In this document: piece after piece, positions 1 through 9,496 of the stretch
Layout of the letters: each line of letters begins with the position of its first letter
How positions within the stretch are numbered: the first letter of the stretch is position 1
Assembly (NCBI GenBank): GCA_963850345.1
Contig: CAWKKW010000007.1
Span: 1-64,000, forward strand
Reading direction: 5' to 3'
Source: CAWKKW01 sp963850345
GTDB lineage: Bacteria; Acidobacteriota; Terriglobia; Terriglobales; Acidobacteriaceae
Length of the DNA: 64,000 bases
The notes under the pieces: generated by a model
What the model was told of the DNA's origin: nothing
What the model saw: only the letters and a program-made list of their open reading frames with translations
Database searches by the model: none
Translations under genes and position numbers: made by a program

Positions 1-77
1 TGGTGACCCCGGGAAGATTCGAACTTCCGACCTGCGGTTTAGGAAACCGTCGCTCTATCCACCTGAGCTACGGGGCC
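1..77 (-). tRNA. tRNA-Arg (anticodon CCT)
   Basis: Read on the minus strand this is a complete cloverleaf with the 3' CCA encoded. The acceptor stem is GGCCCCG/CGGGGTC with one G-T pair. The T arm is GGAAG-TTCGAAT-CTTCC, and the anticodon loop TTCCTAA carries CCT, which reads AGG arginine codons. The outermost anticodon-stem pair is A-C instead of a Watson-Crick pair; the other four pairs are normal. The gene begins at the window edge, but the CCA shows the 3' end is complete. Confidence 0.96.
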
Positions 78-140
78 ACTCCTTGCGACGGACGCCGCCT
101 GGCTAGTTTATCGCACCGCCCCCGCCCCTACGAAGCCTGC

Positions 141-956
141 TCAGGCCCCGGTTCCTGCGCCAAAAGGATCGTCCGTGGTCACTCCGTTGGGCAGAGCCTG
201 AACGGCTGCCCGAAACTTAGTCCAAGCGTGCGAGGCCGCATCGGAGGTGAGTTGCGCATAGAGATGCGCGAAGGTGCCGCCGCCTCCCTGCCCCACCAGC
301 GCGGGAGCAATCTGGTTCAGCTTATATCCCTTGCTCAACAGCCACGAGAGGAACGCCATGCCGCACCCGGTGCTATCGGCGCCTTGATCGGTCGGATCAG
401 TCTTGTTTACGTAATCGGGCATGCCGTCCTGAGCCCAGGTCGGCGCGGTGGCAAAGTCGGACAACGCGTTATTGCTGATCACAGCCGCGCACCAGCGCGA
501 CAGCGCTTCCCCGGTGCTCACGCCGCAGAGATTTCCTCCCATCGAACACTCACTCAGCTCCGCCTCATAGAGCGCCGAAACACGGTTCGACTGGCCAAAG
601 GCCGCACACACCTCGATATCGTTGCCGGTCGAGTAATCGCAGCCAAGATGGTCCGCGCCGCCGCTGCCGTCCGTTGCTCCACCGATCGCGAACACGATCA
701 CGCTCGTCGGTCCGCCGTGCGTCCCAAAGATTGAATTGTTGGCACTGACAACGCGGTCCGCATCCTGCAGCAGATCGTGCCCATTCTGAAGGCCCTGCGA
801 TCCCAATGTCGGATCTACGTAAACCGTTACTTTACCGACCGGGCTGGTGCCCACCAGCTGCGAAGTTCCGGTATAACTCGGCCAACGAGGTGCACCCTTC
901 GTGCGGCGGCGCCGAGCCGCTAATGCGGGCTCCGGCAATCTGAGGGGATGACTCAT
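141..956 (-). CDS. uncharacterised protein
   Basis: A 271-residue protein I cannot assign to a named family. The start at 956 is chosen because GGAGG lies 9 nt upstream; a longer reading to 1121 would run into the opposite dehydrogenase. The body holds Gly/Ser-rich and Cys-containing stretches (IEVCAAF, SECSMGGNLCG, STGCGMAFLSWLLSKGY). It ends in a helix-like segment (FAHLYAQLTSDAASHAW). Several spaced cysteines suggest an exported or disulphide-containing protein, but no clear signal peptide is visible. It is divergent from the alcohol dehydrogenase at 1120, with a 163-nt gap that must hold both promoters. Confidence 0.7.
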   Translation of the reverse strand: MSHPLRLPEPALAARRRRTKGAPRWPSYTGTSQLVGTSPVGKVTVYVDPTLGSQGLQNGHDLLQDADRVVSANNSIFGTHGGPTSVIVFAIGGATDGSGGADHLGCDYSTGNDIEVCAAFGQSNRVSALYEAELSECSMGGNLCGVSTGEALSRWCAAVISNNALSDFATAPTWAQDGMPDYVNKTDPTDQGADSTGCGMAFLSWLLSKGYKLNQIAPALVGQGGGGTFAHLYAQLTSDAASHAWTKFRAAVQALPNGVTTDDPFGAGTGA

Positions 957-1119
957 CTGCAAAAACCTCCAATGCGGCGAGTATAGCAACGCGGAAGCGG
1001 GGCCATCGCCGACCCCGAAATGACCGCCCGATGCAGCAGCAATTCGCGCCCAATTTAGACACCTCGCCGAAGGTCTGGTTTCCCACAATGCGAGTTCCAA
1101 TTTGCAGGAGAATAGAACC

Positions 1120-2124
1120 ATGCGAGCCGCTGTCCTCCATCAGCCGTCGAGCCTCGATCAACGTCCCCTGTCCATTGAAAATGTGGCGATTCCCTCGCCT
1201 GGGCCAGGAAAATTGCTCCTCAAGGTCGAGGCCTGCGGCGTATGCCGGACCGATCTCCACATCGTCACCGGCGAACTCCCGGTGAAGAAGAGTCCCCTCA
1301 TTCCGGGGCACCAGATCGTGGGCCGCGTTGCTGGTCTTGGTCCAGGTGTTTCCACAGAGCTCGCGATGATCGGCGAACGGGTCGGCGTCTCCTGGCTCGG
1401 CGGCGCGGACGGCACCTGCGATGCCTGTCGCCACGGCCTTGAGAATCTCTGTGACAACATCGTGCTCACCGGGTACATGGTCAACGGAGGGTATGCCGAG
1501 TATGCAGTTGCGCGCGCCGACTACTGCATCCCGCTGCCTTCCGCCCCAGCCGCCCACGAACTGGCGCCCCTGCTCTGTGCCGGAATCATTGGATTTCGCG
1601 CCTTGCGTGTTGCCGGGATCGAGCGGGGAGAGAGAGTCGGACTCTACGGGTTTGGAGCCTCTGCCCACCTCGCCATCGAAGTCCTCAAGGCCTGGGGATG
1701 CGAAGTTTACGTCGCCACACGTGGGGCCTCCCACCAGAAGCTGGCTCGCGAACTCGGCGCTCTCTGGGTCGGCGAAGCCACCGAGCGTCCTCCGGTTCCC
1801 CTCGATCGGGCAGTCACCTTTGCTCCCAGCGGCGATGTTGTGCTGGCCGCGCTCGGCGCCCTGCGCAAGGGTGGCGTCGTGGCCATCAACGCAATTCACC
1901 TCGACCGCATGCCTGAGTTCGACTACGACACGCTGCTATGGGGCGAGCGCCAGATTCGTAGCGTCGCCAACATGACCCGGCAAGATGCGAAGGACTTCAC
2001 CTCCCTCGCCGGGGAGATCGGAATTCGCCCGCGCTCCACCTCCTTCCCCCTGGCCGATATCCACGATGCGCTGGAGGCGGTCTACCAGGATGCCGTAGAC
2101 GGAGCAGCGGTCGTACTGCTGTAG
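1120..2124 (+). CDS. zinc-dependent alcohol dehydrogenase (MDR family)
   Basis: A 334-residue medium-chain dehydrogenase that would oxidise alcohols or reduce aldehydes with NAD(P). AGGAG at 1106-1110 fixes the ATG at 1120. The catalytic zinc ligands appear as Cys42 (ACGVCRTDLH), His64 and Cys153. The position after His64 is Gln (GHQ) instead of the usual Glu. The structural zinc lobe has only three of four cysteines (Cys100, 103, 111); the first position is Asp98. The Rossmann motif is GFGASAH near residue 178. Sequence style (WLGG...ENLCDN...TGY) matches the single-subunit propanol-preferring type. It appears monocistronic, so the physiological substrate cannot be inferred. Confidence 0.9.
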   Translation: MRAAVLHQPSSLDQRPLSIENVAIPSPGPGKLLLKVEACGVCRTDLHIVTGELPVKKSPLIPGHQIVGRVAGLGPGVSTELAMIGERVGVSWLGGADGTCDACRHGLENLCDNIVLTGYMVNGGYAEYAVARADYCIPLPSAPAAHELAPLLCAGIIGFRALRVAGIERGERVGLYGFGASAHLAIEVLKAWGCEVYVATRGASHQKLARELGALWVGEATERPPVPLDRAVTFAPSGDVVLAALGALRKGGVVAINAIHLDRMPEFDYDTLLWGERQIRSVANMTRQDAKDFTSLAGEIGIRPRSTSFPLADIHDALEAVYQDAVDGAAVVLL

Positions 2125-2350
2125 AGGCCGTTATCTCCTTGCGAATCAGCGCCCCAGGCCCTGAGCCGAGCGACGTGCCGAGGGTGCGAAGGAGCGCGTC
2201 CCCATCGGAATGCGCATTGCTTCAAGCTCTTGCCTCGGGTCGAGGGCGTCGGCTCGCATCTTGACATCGAGGAACGCTATCGCGGCGCCCAGAACACCCC
2301 CCAAAACCCGCCTTCGTCCCCGTCCTTGGTAAACTGGATGTGAGGTAACT

Positions 2351-3601
<1,251 letters not shown>

Positions 3602-3644
3602 TTGCAAGCCGTACTGGACGAACGCTGAAGTCTGCACTCTGGAG

Positions 3645-3675
3645 AGCCCCGGTTGGATCGGGGCTTTTCTTTTGT
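3645..3675 (+). terminator. rho-independent terminator of ispG
   Basis: A 7-bp GC-rich stem (3645-3651 with 3659-3665) has a 7-nt loop and is followed by TTTTCTTTT. It lies 44 nt after the ispG stop. Confidence 0.85.
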
Positions 3676-3764
3676 CGCGGAAGATCTCTCCGGCCCGCCC
3701 TTATCACTGCGATCAATTCCCAACGCGGCTACTATCGCCCTGAGACCGTTTGGGAGATGACCGT

Positions 3765-4361
3765 ATGCCGGCTAGAGTCGTTGCCATCGTAGGCAGTTAC
3801 CGCAAACAAGGCATGATCGATGAGGCCATTGACACGATCCTGGCGGCAGCCCGCGAAAAAGGCGCCGCGACCGAAAAGATCTACCTTGTCGATCATCAGA
3901 TTGAGTTCTGCACTAACTGCCGCGCCTGCACCCAGTCAGCGGGAGCGTCCCGAGGCAAGTGCGTCCATCAGGATGAGTTTGAAGCGGTGATGGCCAGTAT
4001 CGACGCCGCAGATGTGGTGGTCCTCGGTTCTCCCGTCAACTTCGATAACGTCACTGCGATCTTTCGCCGCTTCATGGAGCGGCTGATAAGCACAGCGTAT
4101 TGGCCCTGGGGCGGCAAGATACCGTCTCCACGCAATAAGCTGCACACCAAGCATGCAGTCTTAGTCACCTCATCGGCTGCTCCGGCTCTCTTCGCGCGAA
4201 TCTTTTCCGGTTCGCTGCGTGCCTTAAAGCGGACGGCCGATGTCCTCGGAGCGAGGCCGGTCGCGAACCTTTGTATTGGATTGGCTGCCATGCATCCCAA
4301 CCAGCAGCTTTCCAAATCGGCAAAACGTCGCGCCCGCTCCATCGGCCTCGGTATCGTCTGA
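3765..4361 (+). CDS. flavodoxin-fold NAD(P)H-dependent oxidoreductase / iron-sulfur flavoprotein-like
   Basis: A 198-residue cytosolic protein of the NADPH-dependent FMN reductase superfamily. The N-terminal loop VAIVGSYRKQGMID is the phosphate-binding loop for FMN, and VLGSPVNFDNVTAIFRRFMERL is the second flavin-contact region. Between them is a cysteine cluster CTNCRACTQS followed by a fourth Cys 11 residues later. This resembles the compact cluster site of iron-sulfur flavoproteins and suggests it may carry [4Fe-4S]. GGGAG 8 nt upstream supports the ATG at 3765 over a TTG at 3750. It is likely an electron-transfer or quinone/nitro reductase; the partner is unknown. Confidence 0.82.
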   Translation: MPARVVAIVGSYRKQGMIDEAIDTILAAAREKGAATEKIYLVDHQIEFCTNCRACTQSAGASRGKCVHQDEFEAVMASIDAADVVVLGSPVNFDNVTAIFRRFMERLISTAYWPWGGKIPSPRNKLHTKHAVLVTSSAAPALFARIFSGSLRALKRTADVLGARPVANLCIGLAAMHPNQQLSKSAKRRARSIGLGIV

Positions 4362-4470
4362 AGTCGGCTAACCGCCAACGGATTCCGACCCGAGACCCGC
4401 CGCACGAACAGACCTTCACTCCTCCCTGTAGACTGTCTAGCGCTACGACTTTGATTCAGGGGAACTCTGC

Positions 4471-5691
4471 ATGCATCGACGCCTTCCTTCCGCCTTTCTC
4501 CGCTCTGTGTTGCCCACCGTTCTCGCGACTTCCGCACTTCTCTTGTTCGTGGCCGACGCCGTCGCTCAGCAGACCCCACCGACCCCACCGCCGGTACAGA
4601 GGTCTCCGGTTCCGCTCGCTCCCGCGCCCCCCGCCAGCCCCGAAGTAGACGCAGACGGCTCCGCTACCTTCCACCTGCCGATGGCGAATGCGCAGAAAGT
4701 TGAACTGCATCTGGAAGGTCGCGCGCAGCCGATTCCCATGACCCGGGATGCGAGCGGAACCTGGTCGGCAACTGTCCCCAAGCTTGCGCCGGAGTACTAC
4801 AGCTACTCCTTCGATGTGGATGGCACCACCGTCCTCGATCCACACAACACCACCGTCAAAACCAGCTTCTTCAGCACGCAGAATGTCTTCCTAGTCCCCG
4901 GCCGACCGTCCGTGCAGTGGGAAGTCTCCGACGTTCCTCACGGGGTAGTGAATCATCACTACTACCGCTCCAATCTTGTCGGCATCAACAGCGAATACTA
5001 CGTCTACACGCCGCCCGGATTCGATCCTCGCAGTAAGCAGACGTATCCGGTGCTCTACCTGCTGCATGGCTACAGCGATGATCCGAGCGCGTGGACGATG
5101 ATGGGCAAGGCCAACGTGATCCTCGACAACCTGATTGCCCAGGGCAAAGCCCGGCCGATGATCGTGGTCATGCCGCTCGGCTACGGGACCATGGAGGTCA
5201 TTACCCGCGGCTGGAGTTCGTGGCGCGATGCCGCACTTACCACCCGCAACTTCTCCCAGTTTTCCGGCGCGCTGTTTCAGGAAGTGATGCCGCTGGTGAA
5301 GAAGCAGTATCCGCTCTCCGATAAGCGCGAAGATCACGCCATCGCCGGCCTCTCCATGGGAGGCGCGGAGAGCCTGCTGGTTGGTTTGAATCACGTCGAC
5401 GACTTCGCTTACGTGGGAGGCTTCAGCGCCGGCGGCCTCGGCGAAGGTCCCTTCACCGCTGAATTCCCCGCGATCACGCCGCAGACCTCGGCTGGTCTCA
5501 ACGCGAAGCTTCGGGTCCTCTGGCTCTCCTGCGGCACCGAAGACGGCCTGCTTCCCTCCAACCAGAAGCTGGTCGCATGGCTCAAGGAACAAGGCCTGCA
5601 GCCGACCTTCGCGCCCACTCCCGGCATGCATGTCTGGATGCTCTGGCGCGAGGACCTGGTGAAGTTCGCGCCCCTGCTCTTTCAAAAGTAA
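4471..5691 (+). CDS. secreted esterase (esterase D / enterochelin-esterase type alpha/beta hydrolase)
   Basis: A 406-residue exported hydrolase. Residues 1-33 form a signal peptide (hydrophobic LPTVLATSALLLFVADAVA, then AQQ). A Pro/Ala-rich linker follows, then an immunoglobulin-like early-set domain (about 58-135) as in glycan-active esterases, then the catalytic domain (about 165-405). The nucleophile is Ser295 in GLSMGG, with Asp358 (CGTEDG) and His387 (PGMHVW) as probable triad partners. The family hydrolyses acyl esters on sugars such as feruloyl- or acetyl-xylan, or siderophore lactones. Nothing nearby picks one. GGGGA 8 nt upstream supports the start. Confidence 0.9.
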   Translation: MHRRLPSAFLRSVLPTVLATSALLLFVADAVAQQTPPTPPPVQRSPVPLAPAPPASPEVDADGSATFHLPMANAQKVELHLEGRAQPIPMTRDASGTWSATVPKLAPEYYSYSFDVDGTTVLDPHNTTVKTSFFSTQNVFLVPGRPSVQWEVSDVPHGVVNHHYYRSNLVGINSEYYVYTPPGFDPRSKQTYPVLYLLHGYSDDPSAWTMMGKANVILDNLIAQGKARPMIVVMPLGYGTMEVITRGWSSWRDAALTTRNFSQFSGALFQEVMPLVKKQYPLSDKREDHAIAGLSMGGAESLLVGLNHVDDFAYVGGFSAGGLGEGPFTAEFPAITPQTSAGLNAKLRVLWLSCGTEDGLLPSNQKLVAWLKEQGLQPTFAPTPGMHVWMLWREDLVKFAPLLFQK

Positions 5692-5822
5692 GCGGCGCAG
5701 CTACAATGCCCCGGTCCGCACCTGTGGACCCTCGGGACCCTCGCGCAGCCTGCTTGTCACAGCGCAGTCTCGATCCGCGGGTGTATGCTTCGCGCAAATC
5801 ATCTCCTGGCTGAGGTCTCGTC

Positions 5823-6299
5823 GTGCGCATCTTCGCGCTTGCACTGTTGATGTCGTGCCCTGTTGCCTACGCAGCTCGCCCCTGCATCGCCCCCTCAGAC
5901 CTGCCCGCACATCCGAACAAAGACGTCTGCGTTTCCGCCCACGTCTACGACGTAGTCGAGCTTGCCGACGGCACGCGATTTTTGGACGTATGCAGCCCCG
6001 AGACGCAGGACGACAAGTGTCTGTTCTCGATCATGAGTCCCAAAGCGGACCGCCAGGATGTCGGCGAACTCGAGCCTCTGCTGCATCGGGACATTCAGAT
6101 CCGCGGTGTCGTGCGGCCCTTCCCCGGTGGCAGGTCGCAGATCCTGCTGAGTCATGAGCGGCAGTTGCATGGCGGGGCTGAGAAGTTTCGCCCCAACCCT
6201 GCGCTGCTATCCGGATTCTCTGCCGAATCGGGCAAGCCGGCCTTCAGCAGTCCCGGACTCAAAGGCAGCCACCATCGCAGCGTGTTCAAATCTCACTGA
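5823..6299 (+). CDS. small secreted protein, unknown function
   Basis: A 158-residue protein starting at GTG, with GAGG 7-8 nt upstream. Residues 1-18 are a signal peptide ending in AYAARP. The mature part has four cysteines (CIAPSD, VCVSAHV, DVCSPE, DKCLF) that could form two disulphides. A beta-rich stretch (VCVSAHVYDVVELADGTRFLDVC ... DIQIRGVVRPFPGGRSQI, quoted in parts) looks like a small OB-fold or thermonuclease-like barrel; this is my inference from the strand pattern only. The final 35 residues appear disordered. It may be periplasmic. No named family recognised. Confidence 0.72.
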   Translation: MRIFALALLMSCPVAYAARPCIAPSDLPAHPNKDVCVSAHVYDVVELADGTRFLDVCSPETQDDKCLFSIMSPKADRQDVGELEPLLHRDIQIRGVVRPFPGGRSQILLSHERQLHGGAEKFRPNPALLSGFSAESGKPAFSSPGLKGSHHRSVFKSH

Positions 6300-6306
6300 A
6301 TGCCGA

Positions 6307-7515
6307 TTACCAGAGCGGGCCAGCGTGTTTTCGCAGTTCGCGCAATGAATACAGCGTTCCCCTCCATCGCACGCCCCCATGCATCAGCGTGACCGTCATG
6401 GAGCGGAGCATCGCATACAGAGAGACTGCCGCAGCCAAAGGCAGGGTAAAAGCAAACGCAGTCGAGATTCCCGTTTGCCGCCGGTTGAACTGGTACAGCA
6501 GGAGAATCGCCGCGAAGGTCACCAGGCTGGCCAGCAGACTGCCGACCGTTCCAAACAATCCAATTACCGGCAACAGCGTGAGAACTGCCACGCCGAGGGC
6601 CGCCCCAATCAGAAGTGCCGGCCGGAAGCGAAACGCCGCAAACACATTCTTGGTCAGGTTATCAATCACGCCCAGCGCGCCAGCCGCCCAGCGAATGCGG
6701 ATCAGATCGCGCCCATAGGCCACGCACTGTCGATAGCCGCTGCGCTTGACCTTGAAACCCAACCGCACGTCGTCCAGAACTTCCATCCTAAGCGATTCGT
6801 AACCGCCCACTGCGTAATACACCTTCAGCCGAATCAAGTTGAATGCGCCGAGTCCGATAAAATCTCGTTTCGACTTGGGATCGGGCACTCGCCACGCGCG
6901 AAATCCCCAAATAAGCGCCGCATTGAAGAACGAAATCATCATCCGCTCGCCAAAGCTCCGCACATCGACTGTGGGAAACAGGACCAGGTGATCGGCCTTA
7001 TCCAACTCGGCAAACCGCAGAGCTCGTCGCAACGAATCTTCCCGGAATACCACGTCCGCATCGGTAAACAGCAGCCACGGCGCGCTGGTCTGGCTGGCTG
7101 CCATCGCCATCGCGTGCGGCTTGCCGAGCCATCCGTCGGGCAGCTGGCGAATGTGCAACACTCGCAGCAAGGGCCCCACAGCACCAGCCTCTGCCGCGAT
7201 TGCATCCATGATGGCGCCCGTCTCATCGGTCGATCGATCGTCGACGGCGATGATCTCGAGATTCACCCCGCGAATGGCCAGTAACGATCGCAGCGTACCT
7301 TCGATCGCGCCAGCCTCATTCCGAGCCGGGACGATCACGCATACTTCAGGAGTGGCTGAGGACTCAGGCCGGCCCTGATCAAATCGGGGATCCAGCAGGT
7401 TTGGGATCTCCGGCGAATGTCTCCAGGCCATCCACACGCGCCAGCTCCAGCCAACGGCGACCAGCCACTGGATGAGGAGCAACGCAGAATGGATCAGTGA
7501 GCGCCCGGACATCAT
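6307..7515 (-). CDS. membrane-associated family 2 glycosyltransferase
   Basis: A 402-residue GT2 enzyme. One N-terminal membrane segment (about 8-24) precedes the GT-A catalytic domain. That domain shows VIVPARNEAGAIEG (60-73), the nucleotide-binding VDDRSTDE (91-98) and the metal-binding TDAD (151-154). A later acidic pair EVLDD and the lipid-side motif RIRWAAG follow, then three or so membrane helices at the C-terminus. This layout is that of enzymes glycosylating polyisoprenoid or carotenoid/hopanoid lipids, so a role with the nearby hopanoid genes is possible but unproven. It is the last gene of a queF-MFS-GT run. The start is uncertain: ATG codons at 7515 and 7512, no clear ribosome site. 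Confidence 0.85.
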   Translation of the reverse strand: MMSGRSLIHSALLLIQWLVAVGWSWRVWMAWRHSPEIPNLLDPRFDQGRPESSATPEVCVIVPARNEAGAIEGTLRSLLAIRGVNLEIIAVDDRSTDETGAIMDAIAAEAGAVGPLLRVLHIRQLPDGWLGKPHAMAMAASQTSAPWLLFTDADVVFREDSLRRALRFAELDKADHLVLFPTVDVRSFGERMMISFFNAALIWGFRAWRVPDPKSKRDFIGLGAFNLIRLKVYYAVGGYESLRMEVLDDVRLGFKVKRSGYRQCVAYGRDLIRIRWAAGALGVIDNLTKNVFAAFRFRPALLIGAALGVAVLTLLPVIGLFGTVGSLLASLVTFAAILLLYQFNRRQTGISTAFAFTLPLAAAVSLYAMLRSMTVTLMHGGVRWRGTLYSLRELRKHAGPLW

Positions 7516-7585
7516 TGCTGTCCAGTATCGCCTGAGTTCACTCTTACGACCCTCCCCATGTGTGTGGGTTGTCAGCGCGTGAAAA

Positions 7586-8932
7586 CTACGTCGGAGAACT
7601 TCCTGCAACCTGCCTCTCCAGTTGCGGCGCGAATCTCGAGCCGGCAAACAACAATACGGCCGACACGGCAAAGGCAATTAACGTCACGCCCAACCCCATT
7701 CTCAGAGAGCTGTGATCGGAGATGCGACCGATGATTCGCGGCGAGGGCGCGTCTCCCAGTGCGTGAATCAGAAACAGGTTGACCGCGATCGCCATAGACC
7801 GCACCCGTGCCCCGACAGAATTCACGATGGCCGCATTCAAGGGACCGGTGTTCAGGAAGATGAAAAACTCCGCCACAAACGCCGCCGGGATCATGACGCT
7901 TCGCGGACCAAAGAAAACCAGGACAGCACCGGGAATGGCCAACAAAGCACTCCAGGCCGAGAGCAGGTAGAGCGCGCGGTGATTGTGTCTCAGCCACCGC
8001 TGCGCGAGCCAGCCTCCCAGAATCGTCCCAAGCAGGCCATCGACCACCGTGATTCCTCCTACCACCAGCCCCGCCTTCGCCACCGATAGGCCGCCGAAGC
8101 GCACAAAAAATGTAGGGAGGAATGCGGAGATGCCGCCCATCGAAAACACCAGGGCTGCCATTCCTAGGGTTGCGGTGAGATAAGCAGGACGAGCCAGGCC
8201 CTTCGCAACCGAGAGAAAGTATGCAGCCAACCCACGCGAGTCCGTGCTCGCCGCTGGTGCTTCCATCCCGTAGGAGACATGGTCCGCAGCCCCGCGCGTC
8301 GGTTCCTTCACCCAAACCGAGAAGGCCGCCGCGATGAGTATGCCGGGTACCGCCGACACCAGAAACGGCGTTCGCCATCCGTAGCGCGAGCCCACCACCC
8401 CACCGATTAAATAGCCGAGTGCCGCGCCCACTGGAATTGCTATGTAAAACACGCTCAGGATGCGGTTGCGATCGATCTCCGGATAGAAATCCGCCAGCAA
8501 CGCAGGCGCGAAGATGCCGAACGTGGCCTCGCCAATGCCCACAACTGCATGGCGAAAGTACAGCGCCTCGTAACTGTGCACCGTCGCCGTAAGCAACGTG
8601 AGCACGCACCAGAGCAGCGCGCCGGCAACCAGCAGCGGCTTGCGTGGAAACCTGTCTCCCAGCCAGCCGGTAAGGGGAGCCGCCAACATGTAGACGAAGA
8701 AAAATGCTGTCGTCAGCGCGCCGAACTTCTCATCGCCGATCGCGAACTCGCGCTGCACCAGCGGCTGCACACCGAAGAGAATGTAGCGGTCGATGTAGTT
8801 AAACAGGTTCAGTCCCGTAAGCAACAGCAGCGCGACCGCAGCTCCGCGGAACTGCGCGGGGGGAGCGACGCTGAGGGATGCTTGAGATCGGGAAGCAGGC
8901 ATGGGCTTGCGCGCCCAGAATAACAGGCGCAT
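7586..8932 (-). CDS. MFS transporter, spinster-like
   Basis: A 448-residue major facilitator with 12 predicted helices. The sequence FNYIDRYILFGVQPLVQREF in the first helix and the loop GWLGDRFPRKPLL (motif A) fit the spinster subgroup, whose members move lipids such as sphingosine-1-phosphate or lysophospholipids. The substrate here is unknown. It starts 33 nt after the queF stop and ends 70 nt before the glycosyltransferase start, so the three genes are probably co-transcribed. An alternative start is the ATG at 8902; neither has a good Shine-Dalgarno. Confidence 0.88.
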   Translation of the reverse strand: MRLLFWARKPMPASRSQASLSVAPPAQFRGAAVALLLLTGLNLFNYIDRYILFGVQPLVQREFAIGDEKFGALTTAFFFVYMLAAPLTGWLGDRFPRKPLLVAGALLWCVLTLLTATVHSYEALYFRHAVVGIGEATFGIFAPALLADFYPEIDRNRILSVFYIAIPVGAALGYLIGGVVGSRYGWRTPFLVSAVPGILIAAAFSVWVKEPTRGAADHVSYGMEAPAASTDSRGLAAYFLSVAKGLARPAYLTATLGMAALVFSMGGISAFLPTFFVRFGGLSVAKAGLVVGGITVVDGLLGTILGGWLAQRWLRHNHRALYLLSAWSALLAIPGAVLVFFGPRSVMIPAAFVAEFFIFLNTGPLNAAIVNSVGARVRSMAIAVNLFLIHALGDAPSPRIIGRISDHSSLRMGLGVTLIAFAVSAVLLFAGSRFAPQLERQVAGSSPT

Positions 8933-8965
8933 CTATTCGCCCCATTGGCGCCGGAGGATCGCTTG

Positions 8966-9373
8966 CTATTTTTCAGCGGGAACGGGCCGAGGCCAACGCG
9001 CTTCGACGGTGGTCGAAATACCTCCGCGCGGGCGAAAATCACCGGTTACAAAGGCCCACACCGGATCGCACGCCTTCACCACGTCTTCAAGGACCTGGTT
9101 GACGATGTTTTCCTGAAAAATCCCCAGATTTCGATAGCAGAACAAATATTCCTTGTACGACTTCAGTTCAAGGCAGCGCTCACGAGGCATGTAGCGCAGC
9201 GTGATGACTCCGAAGTCGGGCAATCCGGTCTTGGGACACACCGAAGTAAATTCCGGGTCGTCAATCACGATCTCATACGCGGCAAACTGATTTTGCCAGG
9301 TCTCAATTCCGGGGAAGGCGAAGTCGAGGCCGGCCTTCGCGTGTTCGTCGGTATAGCGGGAAATTGTTGCCAT
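8966..9373 (-). CDS. queF: NADPH-dependent 7-cyano-7-deazaguanine reductase (QueF)
   Basis: QueF reduces the nitrile of preQ0 to the aminomethyl of preQ1, the last soluble step before tRNA modification to queuosine. The 135-residue size marks the short, single-domain type. Cys46 (SVCPKTG) is the nucleophile that forms the thioimide and Asp53 (LPDFG) the general acid. The QueF signature ELKSYKEYLFCYRN spans 69-82. No other queuosine genes lie in the window. The start at 9373 matches the family N-terminus, although no ribosome site is clear; a hairpin lies just upstream in the leader. Confidence 0.97.
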   Translation of the reverse strand: MATISRYTDEHAKAGLDFAFPGIETWQNQFAAYEIVIDDPEFTSVCPKTGLPDFGVITLRYMPRERCLELKSYKEYLFCYRNLGIFQENIVNQVLEDVVKACDPVWAFVTGDFRPRGGISTTVEARWPRPVPAEK

Positions 9374-9395
9374 AGACTCATTGTAATGGCAGGTT

Positions 9396-9412
9396 CCCGC
9401 CAGTTTGGCGGG
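9396..9412 (-). promoter_or_regulatory. hairpin in the queF leader
   Basis: A 6-7 bp stem, CCCGCC pairing with GGCGGG, lies 23-39 nt upstream of the queF start. It does not match the preQ1 riboswitch classes I know, so it could be a simple leader structure. Confidence 0.35.
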
Positions 9413-9473
9413 AGGATACACGCATCTGCCCTCATGCATTTAGTTCATCCGATGGCAACGCTGACGCGTCTTA

Positions 9474-9479
9474 TATACT
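9474..9479 (+). promoter_or_regulatory. candidate -10 element (TATACT) of the adaptor-TolC-hpnJ gene run
   Basis: TATACT sits 17 nt before the adaptor start, which would give a leader of about ten bases. No good -35 match is seen, and the gene has no Shine-Dalgarno, which fits a nearly leaderless mRNA. Confidence 0.35.
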
Positions 9480-9496
9480 GACCTCGGTCCCAATGA

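Noticed and set aside
9374..9440. preQ1 riboswitch in front of queF
   Set aside because: The leader has a hairpin, but I could not find the conserved preQ1-I or II sequence blocks.
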